A DNA stretch of 64,000 nucleotides from Streptomyces sp. WAC08241 (GCA_007858575.1 CP042279.1:5954501-6018500), one strand, 5' to 3'; positions 19,934-30,287 are shown, counted from the stretch's first letter. Notes: generated from the letters alone by a model not told the origin. Made by a program: numbers and translations.

Positions 19934-20553
19934 ATGTCGGTGCAAGCTGCCCGTTATCTGTATCTCGCGCGGCACGGGGAGGCGACGGCGGACGAAAGGG
20001 GCTGTCGGAGAGCGGGCGGCGGCAGGCCGGGTTGCTCGGGGAGCGTTTGCGGGGGTTCCGTTCGCCGCCGTGCATCACGGGCGCTCGCGCGGGCCGAGGA
20101 GACGGCGCGGCTGGTGGGGAGCGGCTCGGTGGGGTGCCCCTGCGGTGTTCCGCGGCGGCCGGGGACTACATCCCCTACGTGCCGTCGCGCGAGGAGCTGC
20201 CGGCGGAGTCGGCCGACGCCATGCTCGACCGTCTGGCGCAGTTCCCGGCGGAGGAGCGTGAGCAGGGGCCCGGTCTGGCCCGGGAGGCCCTCGAGCTGTT
20301 CACGGGGCCCGTGGACGGGGACGAGCCGCGGCACGAGCTCGTGGTGACCCATGCCTTCCTCATCGGCTGGCTGGTCCGGGACGCCCTGGACGCTCCGCGG
20401 TGGCGGTGGCTGGGGATCAACCAGGCCAATGCCGCGCTGACCGTCATCCGGTACGCGCCCGGCCGGCCCCCGTCCGTTCTGCTCTTCAACGACACCGGGC
20501 ACCTGCCCGCCGAGCTGCGGTGGACCGGTTTTCCGCCCGAGCTCAGGGTCTGA
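19934..20553 (+). CDS. Histidine phosphatase family (phosphoglycerate mutase-like) protein
   Basis: About 207 residues. RYLYLARHGEATADE carries the RHG catalytic motif at the N-terminus; LARAEETARLVGE is the second conserved arginine segment, and LVVTHAFLIGWLVRDAL holds the second catalytic His. Typical products act on phosphate monoesters; the substrate is unknown. GGAGGT lies 7 nt upstream of ATG 19934. Frame breaks near 19998, 20065 and 20120. It faces the folK operon tail-to-tail (stop 20553 versus stop 20569), so transcripts converge. Confidence 0.85.
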
Positions 20554-20568
20554 GGGGCGAGGGCTTCG

Positions 20569-21048
20569 TCACTGTGCGGTCGACGGCCCGTTCTCGTCGT
20601 CCTCGGGGAGCTTGCAGACGCGCTCCAGGAAGAAGGCGGCGGCGATGACGGCCAGGCCCGCCAGGACCGCGAGGGCCGCGTAGAGGGCCTGGTCGCGGCG
20701 GGCCGGGACGTCGAGGAAGCCGAGGAGGAAGACGCCCGTGCCGCCGTACATGCCGGCGACGAGGGCGGCGACCAGGGCGCTGGCCTGGCCGAAGACCACC
20801 GCGCGGGCCGCCATCAGGGGCTCGACGCCCTTGGCGCCGGGGCGGCGCTCCCGCTGGGCCCTGAGGCGGGCGCGGATCGAGAGGGCGGTCGCGGTGAGGA
20901 CGACGGCGATCACGGCGAGGACGACGGGCGCGGCGACCGGCACGCTCGGGAGGGAGCCGACCGCATCCCAGAGCCGGGCGCCGCCCCAGGAGAGGACGCC
21001 GGCCGCCAGGAACAGTCCGGCGAGCACCTTCAGCCGCAGTTGTTTCAC
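20569..21048 (-). CDS. DUF3180 family membrane protein
   Basis: 159 residues, intact. Four hydrophobic segments: VLAGLFLAAGVLSWGGARL, VAAPVVLAVIAVVLTATAL, ASALVAALVAGMYGGTGVFL and YAALAVLAGLAVIAAAFFLE, with the basic loop RARLRAQRERRPGAKG and PLMAARAVVFGQAS, all typical of the DUF3180 family found only in actinobacteria. Its function is unknown. GTG at 21048 is the plausible start, 47 nt after folK, and the gene habitually ends the fol operon in Streptomyces. Confidence 0.85.
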   Translation of the reverse strand: MKQLRLKVLAGLFLAAGVLSWGGARLWDAVGSLPSVPVAAPVVLAVIAVVLTATALSIRARLRAQRERRPGAKGVEPLMAARAVVFGQASALVAALVAGMYGGTGVFLLGFLDVPARRDQALYAALAVLAGLAVIAAAFFLERVCKLPEDDENGPSTAQ

Positions 21049-21095
21049 CGGGTGTCCTTCGTGTGGTCGCGGGCGGTCTGCCACGAGCCTAACGA

Positions 21096-21691
21096 CTACT
21101 CGGGCAGACGGAGTTCCAGGTCGGTACGGAGGGTGACGCCCTCGTCGCCGACGGCGGAGAGGAGGTCGGTGACCGGGCCGTGCCCGGGGAGCTGGGCCTC
21201 GGGGTCCACGTCGTGCCAGGGGCGAGGACGAAGGCGCGCTGGTGGGCGCGGGGGTGGGGCAGGGTGAGGACCGGGTCGTCGGAGACCACGTCCGCGTACG
21301 CGACGATGTCGACGTCGATGGTGTGGGGCCCCAGCGCTCCTCGCGGACGCGGTGGAAGGCCTCCTCGACGGCGTGGGCGCGCTCCAGGAGGGAGGAGGGC
21401 GGCAGGGTCGTCTTCACGAGGGCGACGGCGTTGAAGTACGAGGGCTGGCTGCCGGGGTCGACGCCCCAGGGCTCGGTCTCGTAGACGGGGAGACGGCCTT
21501 GACCCGGAGGCCGGGGGTGTCGGCGAGGGCGTCGACGGCGCCCTGGAGGGTCTCCAGGCGGTTGCCGAGGTTGGCGCCGAGGGCGAGGACGGCCCAGCGG
21601 GGTTGGAGAGGGTGGTGTCCGCGGCGTCGACGGTCTCGACGACGGAGGCGGGTACGGGCTGGACGGTCGGGTCGCTGTGCGTCGCTTTCAT
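21096..21691 (-). CDS. folK: 2-amino-4-hydroxy-6-hydroxymethyldihydropteridine diphosphokinase
   Basis: About 199 residues. It transfers pyrophosphate from ATP to 6-hydroxymethyl-dihydropterin. Reading across frames gives ALGANLGNRLETLQGAVDAL, SPVYETEPWGV, QPSYFNAVALVKT, the signature RWGPHTIDVDIVAYADV with the Mg-binding aspartates, and LTLPHPRAHQRAFVLAPW. An N-terminal extension of about 30 residues precedes the domain. ATG at 21691 overlaps the folB stop (ATGA). Frame breaks near 21615, 21490, 21335 and 21225. Confidence 0.92.
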
Positions 21692-22047
21692 CGTCGGCTC
21701 CGGGTGATCGTGACGGTGACGTCGTCGAAGGGCACGGTGATGGGCGCGTCCGGCTTGTGGACGACGACCTCCACCTCCTGTACCCCGGCGTGGCCCAGGC
21801 ACTTCTGGGCGATGCGTTCGGCGAGGGTCTCGATGAGGTCGACGGGTTCGCCCTGGACGACGTCGACGACTTCCTCGGCGACGATTCCGTAGTGGACGGT
21901 CTTCGTGAGGTCGTCCCCGGCGGCGGCGGGGCGGGTGTCCAGGCCGAGGGTCAGGTCCACGATGAAGGTCTGTCCCTCCTCGCGCTCCTTGGGGAAGACG
22001 CCGTGGTGGCCCCGGGCCTTGAGGCCGCGCAGCGCGACACGATCCAC
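21688..22047 (-). CDS. folB: Dihydroneopterin aldolase
   Basis: 119 residues, intact. It cleaves dihydroneopterin to 6-hydroxymethyl-dihydropterin and glycolaldehyde. RVALRGLKARGHHGVFPKER contains the conserved HGV region with Glu, VHYGIVAEEVVDVV is the substrate-binding strand, and PVDLIETLAERIA carries the family signature. GTG at 22047 is 8 nt after AGGAG. It overlaps folK by four bases. Confidence 0.95.
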   Translation of the reverse strand: MDRVALRGLKARGHHGVFPKEREEGQTFIVDLTLGLDTRPAAAGDDLTKTVHYGIVAEEVVDVVQGEPVDLIETLAERIAQKCLGHAGVQEVEVVVHKPDAPITVPFDDVTVTITRSRR

Positions 22048-22121
22048 GCGAATCACTCCTGCTGTCGTAGTTCGGGTGGCCACGCAGCCGGGTGCGGACG
22101 GCCGGGTGTCCGTCGTCGAAT

Positions 22122-22670
22122 CTACCCGCGAGGACCGACAGCGCGTGCCCGCGGGGGCCGGGATCGGGTGGAGTCGCAGGTCAGAGGGGTGATGGGGGTC
22201 GTCGGGGGCGTCGTCCAGGGTGGGTTCGGCGGGGTCGGGGTCGTCGGTCTCGGCGAGGACGGGGAGGCGTGGTGGGACCAGATCCGCCAGCCGTCGGGGG
22301 TGCGGCGGAAGACGTTGGTGGCGACGACGAGCTGTCCGACGAGGGGTCCGAGTTCGGCGCCGTCCTCGGCGGGGCCGCCGCTGAGGATGTTCTCGGTGCA
22401 GGTGACGAGGGCGGTGTCGCCGGCGAGGGAGACGTGGAGGTCGGTGAGGAAGAACTGGATGTAGTCGGTGTTCGCCATGATCAGGGCGTACGAGCGGAGG
22501 ACCTCGCCGCGGCCGGTGAGGACGGGCCAGCCGGGGTGCACGCAGGTGACGGGGGTGGTGTCGTCGTCGAGCCAGAGGCCGGAGACGGTGTCGAAGTCGC
22601 CGGTCTCCATGGCCTCGTAGAAGGCGGTGTTGGCGGCTTCGACGGCCGCTTCGTCGGTGGTGGGGGTCAC
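22122..22670 (-). CDS. SnoaL/NTF2-like nuclear transport factor 2 family protein
   Basis: About 150-180 residues. VEAANTAFYEAMETGDFDTV, VTCVHPGWPVLTGRGEVLRS and QLVVATNVFRRTPDGWRIWSHH match the SnoaL-3 type NTF2-like fold. Members include ring cyclases, isomerases and non-enzymatic binding proteins; none is established here. The gene is regularly present between folP and folB in Streptomyces, suggesting a link to folate metabolism. GTG 22668-22670 overlaps the folP stop. The frame breaks near 22262 in the acidic C-terminal tail, so the true stop (given as 22122) is uncertain. Confidence 0.75.
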   Translation of the reverse strand: MTPTTDEAAVEAANTAFYEAMETGDFDTVSGLWLDDDTTPVTCVHPGWPVLTGRGEVLRSYALIMANTDYIQFFLTDLHVSLAGDTALVTCTENILSGGPAEDGAELGPLVGQLVVATNVFRRTPDGWRIWSHHASPSSPRPTTPTPPNPPWTTPPTTPITPLTCDSTRSRPPRARAVGPRG

Positions 22671-23521
22671 CTGGCTCCTTCGATCGCGCGGGCGACCCGG
22701 ACGGCGTCGGCGGTGGCGCGGACCTCGTGGACGCGGACGGCCCACGCGCCCGCGTGGGCGGCGAGGGCGGAGACGGCGGCGGTGGCGGCGTCGCGTTCGC
22801 GGGCGGGGGCGGGGCGGCGCCCTCGTGGGCGAGGACGTGGCCGAGGAAGCGTTTGCGGGAGGCGGCGACGAGGAGGGGCGGCCGAGGGCGTGGAGCTCGG
22901 GGAGGTGGGCGACGAGGGCGAGGTCGTGGGGGCGAGTTTGGCGAAGCCGAGGCCGGGGTCGATCACGATGCGGTCGGGGTCGACGCCGCCGTCGACGACG
23001 GCCTCCAGGCGGACGCGGAGTTCGCCGAGGACTTCGGTGACGACGTCGTCGTAGACGGCGAGGCTGTTCATGGTGTCGCTGAAGCCGCGCCAGTGCATGA
23101 CGACGAAGGGGACTTCGGCGGCGGCGACGGCGGGGACCATGCCGGGTCGGCGAGGCCGCCGCTGACGTCGTTGACGAGGACGGCGCCGGCGTCGACGGCG
23201 CGGGCGGCGACGGTGGCGCGCATGGTGTCGACGGAGACGGTGACGCCTTCGGCGGCGAGGCCGCGGACGACGGGGACGACGCGGCGGAGTTCTTCCTCCT
23301 CGTCGACGCGGGGGCTCCGGGGCGGGTGGACTCGCCGCCGACGTCGACGAGGTCGGCGCCCTGGGCGACGAGGTGGAGGCCGTGTTCGACGGCGGCCGTG
23401 GTGTCGAACCAGCGGCCGCCGTCGGAGAAGGAGTCGGGGTCACGTTGACCACGCCCATGACCGCGCAGCGGTCCCACTCCGGCAGGCCCCGGGCCGTGCT
23501 CCGGCCGATCGTCGTACTCAT
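22667..23521 (-). CDS. folP: Dihydropteroate synthase
   Basis: About 286 residues, a TIM barrel that condenses pABA with the pterin pyrophosphate; target of sulfonamides. Visible signatures: MGVVNVTPDSFSDGG (pterin-binding signature, frame restored), GADLVDVGGESTRPGA, VLVNDVSGGLADP, VPFVVMHWRG, RIVIDPGLGFAK and the C-terminal VRVHEVRATADAVRVARAI. At least six frame breaks (about 23440, 23320, 23145, 22925, 22875, 22812). It overlaps the NTF2-like gene by GTGA. Confidence 0.9.
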   Translation of the reverse strand: MSTTIGRSTARGLPEWDRCAVMGVVNVTPTPSPTAAAGSTPRPPSNTASTSSPRAPTSSTSAASPPAPEPPRRRGGRTPPRRPRRPRPRRRRRHRLRRHHARHRRRPRRRRRRRPRQRRQRRPRRPGMVPAVAAAEVPFVVMHWRGFSDTMNSLAVYDDVVTEVLGELRVRLEAVVDGGVDPDRIVIDPGLGFAKLAPTTSPSSPTSPSSTPSAAPPRRRLPQTLPRPRPRPRGRRPAPARERDAATAAVSALAAHAGAWAVRVHEVRATADAVRVARAIEGAR

Positions 23522-23548
23522 GGGACCAGCGTAGGGCTCGGGGCGGGG

Positions 23549-25381
23549 TCAGGCGGCGCGGGCCTCGTGTTCGGCGGGGGCGGCCGGGGTGGGGTGGGCG
23601 CAGGGGCGGGGGCCGGGGCGGGGCGGCGGCGGGCGAGGGGCGGGGCAGGGAGAGGTTCACGAAGCCTTCGGCCTGCATGGCGGCGAAGCCGATGCGGGGA
23701 GGTCGCGGCTGGTGCGGTAGACGACGAAGCGGGGTTCAGCGGGGCCGGAACTTGGCGTTGAACTTGTAGAGGGACTCGATCTGGAACCAGCGGGAGAGGA
23801 AGACGAGGAGTCCGCGCCAGAGGCGGAGGACGGGTCCGGCGCCGATCTTCGCCGCGGGCGAGGGCGGCGCGGAACATGGCGAAGTTGAGGGAGACGCGTG
23901 CGATGCCGAGGGCGGGGAGGCCTGGAGGGCGGCGACGATGAGGAGCTCGTTCATGCCGGGGTCGGCGGAGCGGTCGCGGCGCATGAGTTCGAGGACATGC
24001 CGTCGCGGCCCCAGGGGACGAAGTGGATGATCGCCTTGAGGTCGCCGTAGGGGAGTCGGGGTCGCCGTCGTCCTGTTTGTGGGCGGTCGCTATCACGGCG
24101 TCTCCGTCGCCGGGGGTGCCGATGCGGCCGAGCGCCATGGAAAAGCCGCGTTCGAGTGTCGGTGCCGCGCCAGTCGGCGGCGGCGCGGCGGATGCGGGCG
24201 AGTTCGGTGTCGTCGAGGTCGCGGACGCGGCGGACCCGGGTGGTGTAGCCGTTGCGTTCGATGCGCTTGACCATCTGGCGGACGTTGCGCATGGCGCGGC
24301 CGGTGAGGGAGAAGTCGGCGACGTCGACGACGGCCTCGTCGCCGAGTTCGAGGGCGTCGAGGCCGGTTTCGCGGGTCCAGACCTGGCCGCCGGTCTCGGA
24401 GCAGCCCATGACGGCGGGGGTCCAGGAGTGGATCTTGGCTTCGTCCATGAAGCGTTCGATGGCGCCGGGCCAGGCCTCGACGTCGCCGATGGGGTCGCCG
24501 CTGGCGAGCATGACGCCGGAGACGACGCGGTAGCAGACGGCGGCCTTGCCGCTGGGGGAGAAGAGGACGCCCTTGTCGCGGCGGAGGGCGAAGTGGCCGA
24601 GGGAGTCGCGGCCGCCGTGCTGGTCGAGGAGGGCGCGCAGGCGGGCCTCGTCGTCGTCGGTGAGGCGGGCGGCGGGGTGTTCGGGGCGGAAGGCCAGGTA
24701 GATGGTGGTGAGGGCGGTGAGCATGCCGAGGGCGCCGAGGGAGTAGCCGACGGTCCAGTCGACGCCGTGGGTGTAGGCGACGGGGCCTTCGACGCCGAAG
24801 AGTCCGTACAGGACGTGTTCGAGGCGGTCGGCGAGGCTGGGGCTGCTGAGGGTGCGGCGCGGGTGGGCGCTGACGATGACGAGGCCGAGGGCGAGGGATC
24901 CGGCGCCCATGACGACGAAGTTGGCGAGGGCGCGCCAGCGGCTGCGGGGGTCGGGGAGGGCGGCGAACTCGCCGCGGTGGCGGAGGAGGAGGGTGAGGAG
25001 GGCGAGGGAGAGGAGGGCGCCGAGGATCGAGTGGCGCCAGACGAACTGGGCGGTGGCGCCGAGGGGGAGGAGGACGACGGCGGCCCGCCAGGCGCGGCGC
25101 TTGTGGCGCTTGAGGCCGTGGGCGAGGAGCAGGAGGAGGACGCCGGCGCTCAGGGAGAGGGCGGCGGAGAGGGGCCGAGGGTGCCGGGGAGGACTTCGGC
25201 GAGGGCGTGGACGCGGCTGGCGCGGAAGCGGGGAAGACTCCGGCGGCGATGTCGAGGAGGCCGACGAGGGTGCAGGCCGTGCCGACGAGCGAGGGGACCT
25301 TCTCGGGCCGGGGGCCGCGGAGAATCCGGCGTACCCGAACCGGAACCAATCCTCTTTGTCCCCATCTAGCGTGTCAGACAT
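23549..25381 (-). CDS. Phosphatidylglycerol lysyltransferase domain (DUF2156) membrane protein
   Basis: About 600 residues. The N-terminal half has about six membrane helices (GTACTLVGLLDIAAGVFPR, LSAALSLSAGVLLLLLAHGL, LANFVVMGAGSLALGLVIV, VGYSLGALGMLTALTTIYLA); the C-terminal half is the MprF/LysX-type acyltransferase domain (DSLGHFALRRDKGVLFSPSG, ASGDPIGDVEAW, CSETGGQVW, MRRDRSADPGMNELLI). Such proteins transfer an aminoacyl group to phosphatidylglycerol, reducing envelope negative charge; no tRNA-synthetase domain is present. Many frame breaks, clustered 23600-24170 and 25180-25345; the start may be TTG 25349 or ATG 25381. It heads the fol operon. Confidence 0.85.
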
Positions 25382-25546
25382 GGCTTCCCGTACTTCCCGT
25401 GGTCCTGCGCAGGGTCTTTGACTCCGGTCGGGCCCTGCGGCGCGTTCGGCGGGCCGTTCCGGTCGGTGCGCCTTCTAGGACGGCGGCGTGCGGGGCCGGG
25501 TTCATCGGTTCACAGGAAATTCTCGGAAAGAAGGCTCGGTCGTTCC

Positions 25547-26652
25547 ATGGGTCTCACCAGTACCAAAGTTCTCGTGCTGGCGGTCGTGGTGGCCGTGGCG
25601 CTGTTCCTGGCCACGGTCCTGCTGTGGCCGCGCCTCGCGCGCGGCGGGTGGCGGTCGGTCACGGGCCGGGTGGGGCTGCTGCTCGTGACCCAGGTGACGC
25701 TGTTCGCGGCGGTGGGGCTGGCGGCGAACCGGTCGTTCCTGTTCTACGGCTCGTGGGCCGATCTGTTCGGGCAGGAGCAGGGCATGGGCGTGGTCGTCGA
25801 CCACGCGGCCGGTTCGAAGGACGTGCGGGTGGTGGGGACGCAGGCGCTCGACGTGCCGGGCGGCGGGCGCCCGGAGGTCGGCGGGCAGATCCAGAAGGTG
25901 GTGGTGGCGGGGAGCGGTCGAAGATCGTCTCGCCGGCCTATGTGTACCTGCCGCCGGAGTACTTCCAGGAGCGGTACGCGAAGCGGACGTTCCCGGCCGC
26001 GGTGGTACTGACGGGGTATCCGGGGGCGGCGGAGAACCTGATCAAGGGGCTGAAGTACCCGAGGACGGCGTACCTCCAGGCGAAGGAGGGGCGGATGCAG
26101 CCGATGATCCTGGTGATACTGCGTCCGACGGTGGCGCCGCCCAGGGACACCGAGTGCGTGGACATCCCGGGGGCCCGCAGACGGAGACCTTCTTCGCCCA
26201 GGACCTGCCGAAGGCGGTCTCGGAGACGTACCGGTGGGGACGAAGCCCCGGAACTGGGGCTTCATGGGGCACTCGACGGGGGCTACTGCGCGTTGAAGAT
26301 CGCGCTGCGCCATCCGGACCGGTTCGCGGCGGGGCGGGCTTCTCGGCGTACTACCGGGCGGCGGAGGACGTGACGACCGGTGACCTCTTCCGGGGGACGA
26401 CCGGCTGCGCAAGCGGGCGGACCTGCTGTGGAGCCTGGACCACCTGCCGCAGGGGCGGTCGTCGTTCCTGGTGACGTCGTCGAAGAGGGGCGAGGGAACC
26501 TGAAGGAGACGCGGGAGTTCATCCGGAAGGTGAAGAGCCCGGCGGACGTCTCGTCGATCGTCCTGGAGAGCGGCGGCCACAACTTCAACACGTGGAACCG
26601 GGAGATTCCGCCGGGCCTCGTGTGGATGGGCGGGAAGCTCAGCGCGCACTGA
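25547..26652 (+). CDS. Alpha/beta-hydrolase fold esterase, membrane anchored
   Basis: About 370 residues. Two N-terminal membrane segments (VLVLAVVVAVALFLATVLLW and LLLVTQVTLFAAVGLAAN) precede an esterase-D/antigen-85-like domain: SPAYVYLPPEYFQERY, FPAAVVLTGYPG, WGFMGHSTGGYCALKIALRHPD with the GxSxG nucleophile Ser, and a late ESGGHNFNTW with the catalytic His. The family includes mycolyltransferase-like and siderophore esterases; the substrate is unknown. Frame breaks near 25915, 26170, 26240, 26330, 26393 and 26490. It ends tail-to-tail with the ABC ATPase gene. Confidence 0.85.
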
Positions 26653-26673
26653 GCCTCCCGCGGGTTCCGAGGG

Positions 26674-27634
26674 TTACGCGGCCGAGGCCCGGCGCAGGGC
26701 GCGGTGGACGCCGGCCGGGGTGAGGACGCCGAGGGGCTGCCGTCGGCGTCGGTGACGGTGAGGCGGCCGGTGTCGTGCTGGAGGAGGACGGCGAGCGCCT
26801 CCTTGAGGGAGGTGCCGAGGGGTACGGGGCGGGGTCGCCCTCTTCGGGGCCCCCGGCCGGCACGGGTCGAGGTCGGCCTCGCCGACGGGGGTGACGGCGA
26901 GGCGCTTGAGGCCGCGGTCGCTGCCGACGAAGTCCGCGACGTACGGGGTGGCGGGGGCGCCGAGGACGGTGGCGGGGTGTCGAACTGTTCGATGCGGCCC
27001 TGTCCGTAGACGGCCATGCGGTCGCCCATGCGGACGGCCTCCTCGATGTCGTGGGTGACGAGGAGGACGGTCTTGCGGACGGTGGCCTGGAGGGCGAGGA
27101 ACTCGTTCTGGAGGCGTTCGCGGACGACGGGGTCGACGGCGCCGAAGGGCTCGTCCATGAGGAGGACGGGCGGGTCGGCGGCGAGGGCGCGGGCGACGCC
27201 GACGCGCTGGCGCTGGCCGCCGGAGAGCTGGGCGGGGTAGCGGGAGCCGTAGGTGGCCGGGTCGAGGCCGACGAGGTCGAGGAGTTCGGCGGCACGCGCG
27301 CGTGCGGCCGCCTTCTTCCAGCCGAGGAGGGCGGGGACGGTCGCGGTGTTGTCGAGGACGGTGCGGTGGGGAAGAGCCCGACCTGCTGGATGACGTAGCC
27401 GATCTTGCGGCGCAGGGCGACCGGGTCGACGCCCGCGATGTCCTGTCCGTCGACGAGGACGCGGCCGGAGGTCGGCTCGACGAGCCGGTTCACCATCATC
27501 ATCGTGGTCGTCTTGCCGCAGCCGGACGGGCCGACCAGGGTGACGAGTTCGCCCTCGGCGACCTCGAAGGAGAGGTCGTCCACGGCGGTGGTGCCGTCGT
27601 CGTACCGCTTGGTCACGTGCTCGAACCGGATCAT
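26674..27634 (-). CDS. Osmoprotectant ABC transporter ATP-binding protein
   Basis: About 325 residues, OpuCA/ProV type. It energises import of glycine betaine, choline or similar compounds. Walker A GPSGCGKTTTMMMVNRL, signature QLSGGQRQRVGVARAL, Walker B PVLLMDEPFGAVDP and switch LLVTHDIEEAVRMGDRMAVY are clear; the C-terminus (LKEALAVLLQHDTGRLTVTD, GVLTPAGVHRALR) is a CBS domain pair like those that sense ionic strength in OpuA. ATG at 27634. Frame breaks near 27370, 26985, 26845 and 26720. It is divergent from the two permeases and binding protein. Confidence 0.88.
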
Positions 27635-27775
27635 GGTTCCCCATTCTGGCCCCTGGACGGCGGGGGTGTGTGAAGGGCGTGTTGCCGCATTGTGGCGGAC
27701 TCCGGCGATTGTCGGTGCCGGGGGTTAGGGTCGTCCACACATGCGTTCGGGTGGGTGGGGTACCGGGGGAGGATG

Positions 27776-28462
27776 ATGAGTGCGCCGAACTGTCTGGTCG
27801 CGAACGACTGGATCTGCGGGGAGTACCTGCGCACGCGCCGCGAGGAGCTGACGGACGCGCTGCTCCAGCATGTGGGAATCACGGCCGCCTCGGTGCTGAT
27901 CGCGCTCGTCGTCGCGGTGCCGCTGGCGCTGCTCGTGCGGGCCAGGCCCCGGTTCGCCGGTCCGGTCCTCGGCCTGACGACCCTGCTCTACACGGTCCCG
28001 TCGCTGGCGATGTTCTCGCTGCTGCTGCCGTTCTTCGGGCTCTCGGCGGCGCTCGTGGTGACCGGCCTCGTGCTGTACGCCCTGACGATCCTCGTGCGGA
28101 ACACGCTGGCGGGGCTCGCCGCGGTCCCGGCCGAGACGCGGGAGGCGGCCCGGGGCATGGGGTACGGCTCGCTGCGGCTGCTGTGGGCGGTCGAACTGCC
28201 CCTGGCGCTGCCGGTCCTGATGGCCGGCGTGCGGATGGCGACGGTGTCCACGATCGCGCTGACGACGATCGGCTCGGTCGTCGGGCGCGGCGGCCTCGGC
28301 AATCTGATCGAGGACGCCCTGCCCACCTTCTTCAAGGCGCAGGTGCTCGCCGCCTCGGTGCTGTGCGTGCTGCTCGCCGTCGTCGCCGACCTGCTGCTCC
28401 TGGGCCTCCAGCGGCTCCTGACGCCCTGGGCCCGCATACGGACCGCGCCGGGAGGTGGGTGA
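27776..28462 (+). CDS. Osmoprotectant ABC transporter permease (OpuCB type)
   Basis: 228 residues, intact. It is a binding-protein-dependent permease with about five or six membrane helices; the EAA loop reads ETREAARGMGYGSLRLLWAV followed by ELPLALPVLMAGVR. The N-terminus (GEYLRTRREELTDALLQHV) matches the OpuCB/OpuCD and YehW families, which lack the long ProW extension. GGGGGAGG precedes tandem ATGs at 27773 and 27776. The next permease starts just past its stop, with the Shine-Dalgarno GGAGG inside this gene, so translation is probably coupled. Confidence 0.9.
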   Translation: MSAPNCLVANDWICGEYLRTRREELTDALLQHVGITAASVLIALVVAVPLALLVRARPRFAGPVLGLTTLLYTVPSLAMFSLLLPFFGLSAALVVTGLVLYALTILVRNTLAGLAAVPAETREAARGMGYGSLRLLWAVELPLALPVLMAGVRMATVSTIALTTIGSVVGRGGLGNLIEDALPTFFKAQVLAASVLCVLLAVVADLLLLGLQRLLTPWARIRTAPGGG

Positions 28463-28463
28463 G

Positions 28464-29156
28464 GTGGGGGTCGTGACGGACGCCTGGGGCTGGCTCACCA
28501 CCGGCGCGCACTGGAGGGGCGACGGCGGCGTGGGGCAGCGGCTCGCCGAGCACGTGTACGTGAGCGGGCTCGCGCTCCTGATCGCCTCGGCGCTCGCGCT
28601 GCCGCTCGGCCTGTGGCTGGGCCACCTGGGCCGGGGCGGCGCGCTCGCGGTGAACGTGTCGAACGTGGGCCGGGCGGTGCCCGTCTTCGCGGTCCTCGCC
28701 CTGTTCATGGTGTCGCCCCTGCGGAACGCCGGATACGTGCCGACCGTGGTGGCCCTGGTGCTGTTCGCGATGCCCCCGCTCCTCACCAACGCGTATGTGG
28801 GGGTGCGGGAGGTGGACCGGTCCGCGGTGCGGGCCGCCCGGGGCATGGGGATGACGGGCGGGCAGGTCTTCCTCCGGGTGGAACTGCCGCTCGCCCGGCC
28901 GGTGGTGATGACCGGCGTCCGCTCGGCCGCCGTCCAGGTCGTCGCCACGGCCACGGTCGCGGCGATGGTCGGCCAGGGCGGTCTCGGCCGGATCATCACG
29001 GCCGGGTTCGCCACGTACGACACGGGGCAGGTGGTCGCGGGCGCCGTGCTCGTGGCCCTGCTCGCCCTCCTGGTGGAGGGCGCGCTCGTGGGCGCGGACC
29101 GGCTCCTGTCGGGGCCGGGGCAGGCGCGCGCACCGAAGGACAGAACGATTCGATGA
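28464..29156 (+). CDS. Osmoprotectant ABC transporter permease (OpuCD type)
   Basis: 230 residues, intact. It is the second permease; EAA-loop motif VRAARGMGMTGGQVFLRVELP, helices including LALLIASALALPLGLWLG, AVPVFAVLALFMVSPL and VVAGAVLVALLALLVEG. GTG at 28464 lies 8 nt after GGAGG at 28451-28455; GTG at 28455 and 28473 are alternatives. With the preceding permease it forms the heterodimeric channel; the lipoprotein encoded next delivers substrate. Confidence 0.9.
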   Translation: MGVVTDAWGWLTTGAHWRGDGGVGQRLAEHVYVSGLALLIASALALPLGLWLGHLGRGGALAVNVSNVGRAVPVFAVLALFMVSPLRNAGYVPTVVALVLFAMPPLLTNAYVGVREVDRSAVRAARGMGMTGGQVFLRVELPLARPVVMTGVRSAAVQVVATATVAAMVGQGGLGRIITAGFATYDTGQVVAGAVLVALLALLVEGALVGADRLLSGPGQARAPKDRTIR

Positions 29157-29178
29157 AGCCGACTGGATGGGTGATCTC

Positions 29179-30161
29179 GTGAACAGGGTCTCGCGTATCG
29201 CGGGCGCGCTGCTGGGTACGGCGGCGCTGACGGCCGCCCTCGCGGCGTGCGGCGGTGACAGCCTGGAGGACGGAAAGAAGGGCTCCGACGGTGCGGGGAG
29301 CTCCGGCGGAGGGACAAGGGCTCCCTGGTGGTCGGCGCGGCCGCCTTCACCGAGGCCAAGGTCCTCGCGGAGCTGTACGCCCAGTCGCTGCGGGACGCCG
29401 GATACTCCGTCTCGATCACCACCGTGAAGAACCGCGAGCTGTACGAGCCCTCCCTGGAGAGCGGCGAGATCGACGTCGTCCCGGAATACGCGGCGACGAT
29501 CGCGGAATTCCTCAACGCGAAGGCGAACGGGCCGAAGGCGCCCGAGGAGAAGCCGGTCGCCTCGGGCGACGCGGCGGCCACGGTCGAGGCGCTGCGGAAG
29601 CTCGCCGAGCCGCGCGGTCTGAAGGTCCTCGCGGTCGGAGGGGCGGTCGACCAGAACGCCTTCGCGGTGAGCAAGGAATTCGCCGAGAAGAACAAGCTGA
29701 AGACGCTTTCCGACCTCGGCGCCTCCAAGATCAAGGTGAAGATCGCCGCCGGTGACGAATGCGCGGTGCGCCCCTTCTGCGCCCCGGGTCTGAAGAAGAC
29801 GTACGGGATCGACGTGGCCGGGATCGACCCCAAGGGCGTCGGCACCCCGCAGGCCAAGCAGGCCGTCAAGGACGGGGTGGACCAGTTGGTCCTGACGACC
29901 ACCACGGACGCCACGATCGAGAACTACGGACTCGTCTTCCTCGCCGACGACAAGAAGCTCCAGAACGCCGACAACGTGCTGCCCGTGGTCAACGCCAAGG
30001 ACGCCGGTTCTCCCGAGATAGCCGCCGCCCTCGACAAGATCACCAAGGTGCTGACCACAGCGGATCTCGCCGAACTCAACCGCAAGGTGGATGCCGAGCG
30101 GGCGAAGCCGGAGGACGTCGCCAAGGAGTATCTGACGGCGAAGGGGCTGCTCAAGAAGTAG
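29179..30161 (+). CDS. Glycine betaine/quaternary amine ABC transporter substrate-binding lipoprotein
   Basis: About 327 residues. Signal peptide with lipobox LTAALAACGGD (Cys lipidation) and a Gly/Ser linker, then the OpuAC/OpuCC-type domain: SLVVGAAAFTEAKVLAELYA, YEPSLESGEIDVVPEYAAT and ATIENYGLVFLADDKKLQNADN. It captures osmoprotectants at the cell surface. Lower density of G/C runs leaves one frame break near 29318. GTG 29179 follows GGATGG; ATG 29167 in the same frame is possible. It completes an importer with the genes at 26674-29156. Confidence 0.9.
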
Positions 30162-30287
30162 GCGCGGGCGGGGAGTCGGCCCGAAACGGAACCGGAAGGG
30201 CCGATATCCACTTCCGGTGGCGAGAAGTGGCCAAGAGATTGCCGGGCCGACCCCCACGTGACGCCTACGCACGGTAAATTTCAGGCC

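Noticed and set aside
24023..25369. Long plus-strand open frame opposite the lysX-like gene
   Set aside because: Its product is a low-complexity Glu/Gly/Asp/Ala string, the mirror of GC-biased codons on the real minus-strand gene; no domain or ribosome site is seen. Many other long antisense frames were dropped for the same reason.
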